From the NCBI GenBank assembly GCA_010909165.1, contig MU008166.1:248001-312000 (forward strand): 64,000 nt of DNA. Direction: 5' to 3'. Positions 36,411 to 46,875 of this stretch are shown here, one piece after another. The stretch comes from Anthoceros angustus (taxonomy: Eukaryota > Streptophyta > Anthocerotopsida > Anthocerotales > Anthocerotaceae). The notes under the pieces are model-generated. The model saw only the letters and a list, made by a program, of their open reading frames with translations. It was not told where the DNA came from and searched no databases. Every line of letters starts with the position of its first letter. Within the stretch, counting starts at the first letter, position 1. The translations under genes and the position numbers were made by a program.

Positions 36411-37922
36411 ATGGCGGCGTCAGTGCTCAATGGGAATTCTGCCGTAAACGGAGGGGCTCCTAAGCCCGTTGCCGTCAGGTGACGTGCTTGAGAGTTTGTG
36501 GCTACTTTCGTGCCTCGCCCCGAATTCAATCTTCATTCATATCTTGGCAGCGCATTGCAGGAAGGTTGTGGATCATGCTGTTCTCTTTCGCATGAAGGAA
36601 GGCTTTACCGAGGAGCAAGAGAAAGAAATGCTGGACCATTTGTATACTCTGCAGTATCATTGTAGAGGAGTTCTCGCTATCTCATTAGGTGAAGATGCTG
36701 GCATTGTTTTAATTTTGGCTTCGCAGACCGGCGGCATCGACCGTTGGTTGGATCCAGCTACAGTATCATCCCAGCTATGTCTTATCTGTGTGTAGGACGC
36801 GTGACCTCTGCCAATTCCGAGGGCGTGACACATGGCTTTTTCACTCGGTTTCCAAGTAAGGAGTCTCTTGCTGAGTATATGAATCATCCCGCTCGGCTGA
36901 AAGTGGCAAATGAGCTTATCAGGCCTTTCTACTACGTATGTGATGGCAGCCGAACTGATTTCTATTGTGTTGCCACCAGGCGCTCCAATTTCATTGACGC
37001 CTTCCCCCTTGCAGCCGCTTCTAGGCTCCGTTATTTTGTACTACTATACCTAACGTGAGATATCCGCAGGGTTTGATTGAAGGCGATTTTGAGACGAACG
37101 TTGAGGATGATATCGAGCCACTGTTTCGTAGGGGTGAGGTGCGTTCTAGCGAATAACTGCTTTGCTGCAAACTGACATCATTTTGCCCTGTGTGCTGTTC
37201 AGCATTTTTCACTTATTAACACACGAAGGTCATGTCTTTCTTTGTCTCCGCGGTTCCAGAAATTCGAGCAGGGCGTCGAACTCATAACGTTGCTCAAGGT
37301 GAAAGAGGACACGACCGAAGAGGCAGTTGACAGTTTGCTCAGGGCATTGTCGGAACTGCCCAACAAGCTGGGTGACAGCATTGTCCAGATAACCGCTGGT
37401 CAGTTATTTTTTAATGGGTTCATGACAAGTCATCAATTCGCAACCTTTTCATCGTGTAATTTTGCATTGTTCTGATGTTGAATGCCCGGGTTCTTCGACA
37501 ACGTCACGCTGAAGCTCTCCAGTGCACAAGCATGAAATCTAATAGCATCTTCAGTTTGTTAATTGCAGGAACAAATTTCTCGTCTCGCAACGGTGGTTAC
37601 ACACATTGCTATGTCGCTCGTCTGCCATCCGGTAAGAAGTGATTTGGTTCTCTGTCCGCGTTTCCTGTTGTTAAAATAGTGAGTGCCAAAGAGCGAGGTG
37701 TGTCGTTGCAGAGGAAGCATTGGAGGCACTGTTGCAACACCCGTCATATCTCGAAGTAAGTCTAAGCACACCGTCCTGGATTGTATTGAAATACCGTGGA
37801 ACTCGTGAATGATAATTTTTCACTAAATGCAGATCGTTTCAACCAAGATCGAGCTCATTTCAAGTGCTGTGCTCTCCGTCTTTTACTTAGTTCAACCTGT
37901 CGGAACTACCATTGGTGCTTAA
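36411..37922 (+). CDS. Stress-responsive alpha/beta-barrel (Dabb) domain protein, two domains
   Basis: Dabb proteins form dimeric alpha+beta barrels; plant members (HS1/POP3-like) are stress-induced, small, and of unclear enzymatic role. The first exon (36411-36478) encodes MAASVLNGNSAVNGGAP. Exon 2 (36561-36688) starts Dabb domain 1: RKVVDHAVLFRMKEGFTEEQ. Exon 3 (36796-36935) has VTHGFFTRFPSKESLAEYMN with HPARLKVANELIRPF. After a linker exon (GLIEGDFETNVEDDIEP), domain 2 begins KFEQGVELITLLKVKEDTTE and runs through GGYTHCYVARLPSEEALEAL with HPSYLE, ending VSTKIELISSAVLSVFYLVQ. At least eight exons with GT-AG junctions, intact frame. The first strand and HP motif recur in both halves, showing an internal duplication. 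Confidence 0.88.
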
Positions 37923-40900
37923 AGAGATCAAACCTACCTCACTGCGAGCATTACGTGGGGCTTCCCCGTCAAGCTATGCTCCGGAGCTAATGCAGCATTA
38001 GCTTTCATGATTATGTAAGTCGCTGTTTCAGTATATAAAGTTTAGTATCTGAGGTTCCGGTTTCCGGAATGCTTTAGTCATTGAAGGCCTCGAGGAGACG
38101 GGAAGCGCTTCTCTTGAAGTACCACATCTCGGTAAGATAAGGTTGAACAGCCACCAGTGCTGAGCAGGCTGATAGCCTTCCGGGAGGCTCTCACCACATG
38201 AGGGTGTTCAGGTCTTGTTTCGCTGGAATTGGGTGCGGGCGAAGGCTGGCGATGTGGGATGGTATCCTGGTAGGTTCATCTGAGATGTCCGTCATATGTA
38301 TGTTGCGATCCAGTTCACAATCCGGCATATTGCTGGAGGATGTCCAGGTCCTCTAGATTTTTGGCGAATGTCGCGTAAGAAGCATTTCCAGCCGAGTCCG
38401 ATCCTCATTGCACCAGGCGGATGACTCTGGTGCCTAGGAACATCACTGGAGTTGTTTCGGTTTCTGCTAAGAAGAAACTTCAACATCTTGTCGGTATTTG
38501 CGATCAGATCCTCAAGCCGCTGAGTTTGTTTAAAACTGAGCTTGAGGATCGTCTTCGTATCCTTAGTCCGTAGGCCTTAGGGCTCTGTAGGCAACTAACA
38601 TCGTCTGTAGCGCATGCCTATCAATACCCGAAGGCCATTAAGGCCTGCCACTCGTCGTACCGCAGGGCCGTAGGTGCCCATGCCCTCCCTATTTCCATGC
38701 ACATCAAATGTACATCATGTGACCATGCCCTAAGATGTACCGGCCGCGGGAGTAAGAAGTCCCGTGGGACGGTGCCGGGTATGTGACTCCGCGGGTTACA
38801 TAATCACGGTTAGTCTGTCGAGTAAGAGATCCCGGGTTAGGAGATCTCAAAGATATGCTTAGGTATGTTGCCGTTCGCCCTAGCGGCTGATGCCGTGTTT
38901 TAAGGGTTTTGCGTCGTCTGTAAATGGGGACCCGTAAATGGGGAGATGTCCCATTTAGAGTGTTTTGTGAAGTGCGAGTTGTACAAGACTGGAGACCTAG
39001 TGCGGTGTGGTGACCACATGGGTGCTCAGACCCCCTCGAAAAGGAGTGTTTTTTTTGTTTTGTGTTTAAGTTGTGAGAATCGTGTGGAGTTGGAATGTGA
39101 AGTAGGTTAGGAAATAAGAAAAGTCTACTAGAGCCTAGTAGGAGGAAGAGAGTCTAGTCATGATCCTGGACAGAACCTCGGAGGGTTGGTTGCTCGACCG
39201 GTTGCTAACGCGGTTGCTAGGGCCGTTGCTAACATGACTTGTTGCTATGACAGCAACCGACTCGGGAGGTTGTTGCTATGGTAGCAACCAAGTCGGAGTT
39301 ATTTTCCGATAAATTCGGAAAACCTATTTGGGCAAAATCACAGGGAAATACCCGAACGGGAAGTAACGGGGGGTCCTATTAGCAATTAAGTCCAGCGGCG
39401 GGAAGTGACAAGGAGTATCTGCAGCGAATCCAGCAGACTGAAGACGGCGCCGCGCCTGAATCTCGGAGTGTGACCGTGGTCGGAGACCAGAGCGGACGCC
39501 GGACGGTCACAAGGCGCGGTGTCACAGCGGAGTCGCGAAGGTACCAGCGCGACAAGCGCGCTCAGAAGAACGGCCGAATTGGGTTGAGTGGCAGGCCCGG
39601 GAGGATGCGGGCGGATCGAAGCGCAGGCCGGGAGGCCGTATCTTGGGCGTGCACCCAAGGCTACGGTGGTGGAAGGAGCAGACGGGAGCGAAGGTCTGGT
39701 GGAGAACGCCCAAGATGCAGTGTGGCGGAGCAAGTAAGCGGGCGCGTAGAATTCGCCCAACAATGGTGGGGAGTAATCGGGCTGCGCCCCGGAGAAGGTC
39801 AAGGGCAGCTTAGGAATCGTGCGGAAGAAGGCGAGAAGAGCACGTGAGTCGGATAGGGCTGTGAAGTGGTGGTGAACAATGCAGGATTGGAGGAAAAGGG
39901 GAGTGCACGAACTGGTGGCACGCACCCTGGAGAAGCTACGGATAGGGCCGAGACGGCGCAACAGAGTCAACACCTAACGTGGCGGATACACCCTCCGTGC
40001 CTTACACAACCCGAGGTGGGTCAGGAATCCGAGCCGAGCGACATGTTGGCAGTCAGAGGATAAGAATGGGGTTTCTATTCCAAGGTGGTGCCCAGGGTGC
40101 TGAAGCCGGAACACAGGAAACGAGCTGGGAGATTATGACTCCGGGTTGAATAAATTCAGGGCTTGAGGGTGGTCTGTCGTGCTTTCCAAGTTGTCCTAAG
40201 GACAGAGAGGTACCAAGCCGAGGGACAAGACCACGAGTTAACCTTGCTGAATGAGGGAAATTGCAGGATTCCAGTCGGAGTAAATTCAGTCAGGACACTC
40301 CTGCCACCGTGAGGTTGGGTACGGGGAGCCGAGCAGCAGTTATTCCATAGGGAGATCCTCCAGTCAAGCAACCAGGCTAAGCGGAAATTCCGGTGGAAGC
40401 TGTATGGCTCTAAGAAGACCACAGGGCCATTATTATTACATCCCAAAGGCCCAACATGGGCCAACTGGAGATGACGAGGTCTCACGGTGGCTAGGCACCA
40501 CCTGTCTTTCATGGACAAGAAGTGGTGCTACAACAACCCGGCGCTGGTTCAAGAGTGTGCAGGGCACATGAGGGAGAAGGCCACATTATTCAATAAAAGA
40601 CATTTTCTTCCGCTTGTCAGACATTGTGTTATGGTCGGTTGCAAGAACTCTCATCTCAGGCACCGTAAGCCCACAGTATACATGCGCTTCAACATATTGA
40701 AAGCAGGACTTCCGGAGCAATATCGCCAAGTGCTTCATAGCAAGATATGTGTGGTTCCCCAAGTACACCCATAATATATTTCTTGGCCCGAATTTCGCCA
40801 TTAACTTGCTAATATCACCCGGGGTCAATCATGCATGAATGGCGTAACCCTTCTTCAATCCTTCCTTGAAATAACTCGGCTAGGTAGTTTGACCATGCCT

Positions 40901-41071
40901 CGTCCACCCTCGATTTGGGCATCCGGTGTAATAAAAGATCGGCTTCAAATTCTCAAGCTTTACCGATCGTCTAACAACTTTCTTTGCATAGGCGAGTCAC
41001 GATTATTGTCAATGGGTCGATTCCGGATGGCATCTTCAAGTCTTTCCTCATCATCCGCACATGGGCGATCG
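37923..41071. other. Repeat-rich region without recognised genes
   Basis: Holds a dispersed repeat (38608-38690) shared with 58360-58430, GC-rich tracts at 39430-39850 whose frames are Arg/Gly-rich by composition only, and a plus-strand frame at 40487-40774 (Cys/His-containing) that matches no family I know. Probably decayed retroelement or other transposon sequence; no terminal repeats could be identified by eye. Confidence 0.35.
38608..38690 (+). repeat. Dispersed ~70-bp repeat, inverted relative to 58360-58430
   Basis: Both sites contain CCGAAGGCCATTAAGGCCTG with matching flanks (CTATCAAT before; CACTC and TACCGCA after) when one is reverse-complemented, over about 70 bp at roughly 80% identity by eye. 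Confidence 0.65.
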
Positions 41072-42532
41072 CTATGTTATCTGGTGGGCTTCACTCACGC
41101 TTTCCTTCCTGGATTTCTTCTTTCTCTTCCCCCGGTGGAGCCTCGCTATGTGTGGTATGCCCTGTGGCGTGCCCACCATGCCTTGCTCTCCCACTCGAGT
41201 CCCTGTCTCCATACTCTCGGATCGGCGGACACGGAGGTGCCTCAATAGAAGCTCGCCGCCACCACCTTTCGGCCACCGTCTCTTCCGCAACAATTGCAAG
41301 GGCGTGCAATCGGGCGCCGGCCGGCCGGCCCAACCCTTCAGTGCCTTGGGAACCCCGAGCGGTTGGGGTCGGTGTGCAGTCTCGGCCTCTCGCGGGAGGG
41401 CGGCCGGCGGCGCCTCACCCTCGCGGATACCGACCAGGGTACCTCCATGGAGGAGCCGGAAAAGGAATGTCCAGAACGGAGCATCCTTCCATCCTCTGCC
41501 TCCACGAAAGTCGTCATCGTCGGAGTGGCCAAGGGCGTCGGGTATACACCCATCCTCCTCATCGGATGGGCCGAGCTCACTAGCCGCGCTCGGCGTGAGC
41601 CCATCATGCACATTACATGGCTCGGCTCGTCGTTGTGACATTTCCCTCCTATGCTGGATGACGGATTCGGTAATCTTCCCGCATATGGTCGTAATTAGTG
41701 CTCTAGCTTGCTGAGCATCCTGCAAAACAGAAAAAGGATTGAGGAAAGGCAAGACAGAAGGCACAAGTCATGGAAACCAACATACAACGATTTGCATCAA
41801 CTGCCTTGAAAACCTTATTCCAAATTTTTACTTACTATCGACGATAGCATTTCAATCCTCCACGAGTTTGAAGGATCACTTCTTGCTTTGGAAGCCATGT
41901 AGGTGACCTCATAAGCCTTGTACATGGTTTCATCTTCGCTTATCCGATCAAATACCAAAGGCTTTGTTGTACGGCATAAAACCAGCTCTCGTCCATCCAT
42001 ATCCACGCCGCCATAGAACCCCTTGCCTTGCTCTGGTTTTGGCAAGGCCCCTTGAACCCTCGACCCGGTTTCAATAGAGGAGTCCAAAATTGTTCTCCTC
42101 AAGGCTCCTCATCCTGTGTCAACATCCGGTCCTTCTCGGCGAGCAGTGGCCTCCACCTTGCTCCCCAACCGATGTAGTATCCTCATAGTTAAATGGCGTT
42201 GGAATAGGCGCGATTGCACTGGGGTCTCTTCCTCGGTCTCCTCCACTGACCTTCTCCTTCGTTGTGCTGGCCTTCCCAGATGTTAGGCTGCCCGATTTCC
42301 CATGCCCAATTGACAAATTACCTCCAGGGCTGGTGCTTGATGGCCTGGGTTGTATCTGCGCCCCTCCACCGGAGGTAGGCCGCGTGCCTTCTCCAACATC
42401 CACACCCGAAATTCCGCCTGCCGCATCCTTCTTCTTGCTGCTGGGCCGGGATTTCTTGGTTTTGGGCATCGGGTCAGGATGGTCTGCCTCTGGTTCTCCA
42501 CGTTCCTTCCTACTTCGTCTTCCGCTTGCCAT
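41072..42532 (-). CDS. Unknown three-exon gene associated with the tandem duplication, copy 1
   Basis: Minus-strand model: exon 1 from Met at 42532 (MASGRRSRKERGEPEADHPD, Lys/Arg/Ser/Gly-rich disordered), a possible short frame slip near 42110, a second block (42102-41840; GKGFYGGVDMDGRELVLCR and YKAYEVTYMASKARSDPSNS) and, after a GTAAGT donor and an AG acceptor, DAQQARALITTICGKITESV then acidic GPSDEEDGCIPDALGHSDDD. The frame stays open to 41072 but the last 100 residues are compositionally biased. A degenerate copy in the same order lies at 43455-44560. No family recognised; because it sits in duplicated, transposon-rich DNA next to the DUF7869-like element, it may be an accessory gene of that element. 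Confidence 0.4.
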
Positions 42533-45500
42533 CCTGAAGAGATTAGATACAATCTGCCATAGGAAGCCGCAATTCAAAGAAGGAATCAGCGTCGCACAAC
42601 TTGAAGGAAATTTGCAGAACAGGAAGGGGAGGGCCATCTAAGACTATGTGAATCGCGAAGAGGAAATGGCGGAGGATCGCGCGTGGAGAAGTCGCGTCTT
42701 TGGGAGAGGCAAAAGTCCTTCGCCGAGAGTTGAGCCGGCGAGGCGCCACCGTCCGTCTGGCTGGAAGAACTTGCTCGCTCTCTCGGGTTACTCTCCACTT
42801 GACGAAAGTATGGCCCGTTCGGTCACGTCATACACATGTCCAACCCTAACCATAAATGTCAATTAAGGTAATGCTTACATGGAAAACCATTTATAGGACC
42901 CTAAGTCAAAAGCCGTACATATGAACCCCAATGCAGAAAACAATGAAGAGTGTGCAGCCGCCAAGATCTACGGTGAAGATCTTTCGGTTTATTTGCTCAT
43001 AATGGCATTTCCACCTTACCTTGATCCACGATGCCTATGTCATGGCATACCACGCTCGTGAAGAGTGAGGACCATATTTCCAGAGGTTAGAGGTGCGGAG
43101 TCCTCGTGGCGACAATGTTGCGCGCCACACACACATCAGTTGTCGAAGAGGTCAGAGTTTTTCGTCCACAAAGTTCATTCCGCACTTCGTTTGTGCGATC
43201 AAGGGGGAACATGTACTTGAGAACAAGTGTTGGGTTTGCATCAGTCTCACCGTCTCTGTTCAGTCCATGTAATGACCTGACATTGATGTTGTCGCAGCAG
43301 GAACAGTGTGAGGAAGAGGGGTCTTTTGATTTCCAGATGGTAGGAGACTCTCTTGTGAGGAGCCGAAGGATGGCTGTACTGAATGGGGCCCCCGCGGCCC
43401 TTCCCGATCATGAGCAACGAAAACGAGTCCGAACTCCAGAAGGTTAGTTTGCCTTCAACAAGAAAGCGACTTGTTTGCGGTGAAGACAATGTTGTGGCGA
43501 ATAGTCCACCCCATCCGTGGCGGATTCCATCTCATGCACACCGCAGAAGTGGTATTGCGGTAATGCTCGTCGCCATCGCCGGAGTGGCCAGGGACGTGTA
43601 CACCCATCCTCCTCATCGGATGGGCCGAGCTCACTAGCGCATCGGCCGGCGTGAGCCCATCATGCACATTCTCGTCAAGCCGGGCTCGACTCGTTGTGAC
43701 ATTTCCTCCTATCTTTGGATGACGGATTCGGTAATCTTCCCGATATATGGTCGTAATTAGTGCTCTAGCTTGCCGAGCATCCTGCAAAACAGAAAAAGGA
43801 TTGAGGAAAGGCAAGACAGAAGGCACAAGTCATAGAAACCAACATACCACGATTTGCATCAATTGACTTGAAAACCTTATTCCAAAGTTTTACTTACTAT
43901 CGACGATAGCATTTCAAATCCTCCACCAGTTTGAAGGATCACTTGCTTTGGAAGCCATGTAGGTGACCTCATAAGCCTTGTACATGGTTTCATCTTCGCT
44001 TATCCGATCAAATACCAAAGGCTTTGTTGTGCACGATCAAACATGTGCTCGTCCATCCATATCCACGCCGCCATAGAACCCAGCCCCTTGCTCTCGGTTT
44101 GGCAAGGCCCCTTGAACCCTACGACATTCAATAGAGGAGTCCAAAATTGTTCTCCTCAAGGCTCCTCATCCCGTGTCAACATCCGTCCTTCTCGACAGTG
44201 GCCTCCACCTTGCTCCCCAACCGACGATGGCAACAGATCCTCATAGTTAAATGGCGTTGGAATAGGCGCTGCACTTGTGGGGTCTCTTCCTCCTCCTCGC
44301 AGCCTTCTCCTTAGCCGGCCTTCCGGATGTTAGGCTGCCCGATTTCCCATGCCCAATTGACAAATTACCTGTGGTGCTTGATGGCTGGTTGTATCGCGCC
44401 TCCACCGGAGGTAGGCCGCGTTTTCTCCGACATCCACACGAAATTCCGCCGCATCCTTCTTCGCCGGCCGGGATTTCTTGGTTTTGGGCATCGGGTCGAT
44501 GTTCTCGCCTCGTTCTCCACGTTCCTTCCTACTTGCCTTCCGCTTGCCATCCTCAAGAGATTAGATACAATCGCCATAGGAAGCCAATGAATTCAAAGAA
44601 GGAATCCGCACAACTTGAAGGAAATTTGCGAGCAGGAAGGGGAGGGCCATACCAAGACTATGTGAATCGCGCGAAGAGGAAATGGCGGAGGATCGCAGCG
44701 TGGAGAAGTCGCCGGGAGACGGCCAAAAGTCCTTCGCCGAGAGTGGCCGAGGCGGCCGCCACCGCTCCGTCTGGCTGGAAGAACTTGCTCGCCTCTCGTG
44801 GTTACTCTCCACTGAATCGAAAGTATGACGCCTGCTCGGTCACGCCATACACATGTGCAACCCTAACCATAAATGTCAATTAAGGTAATGCTTACATGGA
44901 AAACCATTTATAGGACCCTAAGTCAAAAGCCGTATATGTGAACCCCAATGCAGAAAACAATGAAGAGGCGGTGTGCCTCGACCGCCAAGATCTACGGTGA
45001 AGATCTTTCGGTTTATTTGCTCATAATGGCATTTCCACCTTACCTTGATCCACGATGCCTATGTCATGGCATACCACGCTCGTGAAGAGTGAGGACCATA
45101 TTTCCAGAGGTTAGAGGTGCGGAGTCCTCGGGCGACAATGTTGCGCCACACACATCGGTTGTCGAAGAGGTCGAGTTTTTCGTCCACAAAGTTCATTCCG
45201 CACTTCGTTTGTGCGATCAAGGGGAACATGTACTTGAGAACAAGTGTTGGGTTTGCATCGGTCTCCGTCTCTGTTGATCCATGTAATGACGACATTGATG
45301 TTGTCGCCGAGCAGTGTGAGGAAGAGGGGTCTTTTGATTTCCAGATGGTAGGAGACTCTCTTGTGAGGAGCCGAAGGATGGCTGTACTGAATGGGGCCCC
45401 CGCGGCCCTTCCCGATCATGAGCAACGAAAACGAGTCCGAACTCCAGAAGGTTAGTTTGCCTTCAACAAGAAACAGCTTGTTTGCGGTGAAGACAATGTT

Positions 45501-45590
45501 GTGGCCGAATAGTCCACCCCATCCGTGGCGGATTCCATCTCATGCACACCGCACGAAGTGGTATTGCAGGTAATGCTCGTCGCCGTCGAC
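41510..45590. repeat. Tandem direct duplication, two units of about 2.0 kb
   Basis: Unit 1 runs about 41510-43565, unit 2 about 43565-45590. Matching landmarks include GGATGGGCCGAGCTCACTAG (41568/43617), GCATCCTGCAAAACAGAAAA (41715/43777), GCTTATCCGATCAAATACCA (41937/43997), TAAGGTAATGCTTACATGG (42865/44881) and GTGAGGAAGAGGGGTCTTTT (43309/45316). Long stretches are identical, but units differ by many 1-12-bp indels concentrated in CG-rich spots, almost always shorter in unit 2. Confidence 0.93.
43455..44560 (-). pseudogene. Degenerate copy 2 of the unknown three-exon gene
   Basis: Second-unit counterpart of 41072-42532. DARQARALITTI is followed by a frame-shifted YREDYRI where copy 1 has CGKITES; the first exon counterpart reads MASGRQVGRNVENEA where copy 1 has MASGRRSRKERGEP. 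Several small deletions remove CG-rich bits. Not a functional reading frame as given. Confidence 0.55.
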
Positions 45591-45749
45591 AAGCGTCCTC
45601 TCCCGGCATTCCGCGTGGGGTGCCCATGACCCCGTGAACTTGAACTTATATCGCCATTGATGGGAATCACGCATCCGGCGAAGACACGGAAGGAAGGGAG
45701 ATGGGGTGCGAGAATCCCCTCGTGGTTTGTTCCGCCAAGGAGCGATGTC

Positions 45750-45850
45750 GAGGATGACCGCAGGATCGAGTTCTTCCCACAAGCAAATGATCCGTGGGCG
45801 AGGATGACCGCAGGATCGAGTTCTTCCCACAAGCAAATGATCCGTGGATC
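45750..45850 (+). repeat. 50-bp tandem duplication in the element gene
   Basis: GAGGATGACCGCAGGATCGA and the rest of the unit occur at 45750-45799 and 45800-45849. As 50 is not a multiple of three the duplication shifts the frame, giving RIEFFPQANDPW twice in two frames. Confidence 0.9.
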
Positions 45851-46710
45851 GAGGATGGGGATGATGACTTTGTTCACCCTCCTCCGGCTGGTGCATCTGG
45901 AACATTCCATCCCAAGCCTTTAATTGAGACATTGATGACAACAAAGCTTCATGGCGGACAAGCGGACGGCAGCGGGGTGTCTTTGCAAAAATGTGAACTG
46001 GAGAAGGTGACGGCAGACTTTCTTAAACCGTGTTGCAACCAAATGTGCATGCAGAGGTTGACCAAGCAAGGCCTTGAGCAACGATATAGGTTCCTCACAA
46101 TGTGCGAGCAAGAGCGAGACATTTCTTCAAAGCCTCGTACATCGGGACCCGAGTCAAACTAACAAAGAAAGAGTTTTACGCATGTTATGGGATCGGTTCC
46201 TCTGCTGCGTGAAGGCCTTGAGAGTATATTGTATGGGGCACAGATCGAGGAAGGCGAAAGGGAGGGTCATGAGGAATGCCCGTGGGATAGTGTTCGAACC
46301 AACCCAATTCATAAGTCCCGTCATGCACTTGGTGCTCTAGCGTGGATGGATAATGCTTTTGTTCATGGTGAAAAGACTTAGACGTGCGGTGTATAACCTG
46401 CCTGACACCTATACAAAGCTGGAGATATGGTCATTGTACAAACGGCAGTGTCAAAGCTCGTGCAGGTTTGACGTGCGTGGTTTTGAAGTTATGGAAATCT
46501 AACTTCACCGAGTGAAGATTCCCAAATCCAACAGTTCTCGACCGCTCAATATGTCAGGTTAAAGACCACCATTCGAATACAACTCGGAAGGTTGATCAAG
46601 GTAGATATCACTCTACCACTAGTACAACCCATCTGGTGGGAGGAGTTTTCGTTCATCCCATAGTTCGCCGAATGAGCGGTGGTATGCGGATGGTTCAAAA
46701 CTGAGTGTCG

Positions 46711-46739
46711 GAGGGTGGGCGCCCGCCGCGCCCACCCTC
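46711..46739. repeat. Perfect 12-bp GC-rich hairpin
   Basis: GAGGGTGGGCGC (46711-46722) pairs with GCGCCCACCCTC (46728-46739) across a 5-nt CCGCC loop. Confidence 0.9.
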
Positions 46740-46841
46740 GGATGACCGTTGAAGTTGCTGAGTACCATGTTTGAAACTCGCAGTCCTTGTTCATGGATGG
46801 ACAGGTTGTAGGTTTGATTGGTCGAGTTTGTAGGGGCCAGG

Positions 46842-46875
46842 CCCCGGGGGCGCCGGCCTGCCGGCGCCCCCTGGG
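46842..46875. repeat. 16-bp GC-rich hairpin with one mismatch
   Basis: CCCCGGGGGCGCCGGC (46842-46857) faces GCCGGCGCCCCCTGGG (46860-46875), loop CT. It is the strongest predicted cruciform in the window, 100 bp from the previous hairpin. Confidence 0.88.

Noticed and set aside
39386-39973. Long open frames on both strands at 39.4-40.0 kb
   Set aside because: GC-rich DNA with few stops; both strands open, biased to Arg/Gly/Ser/Pro, no domain motif.
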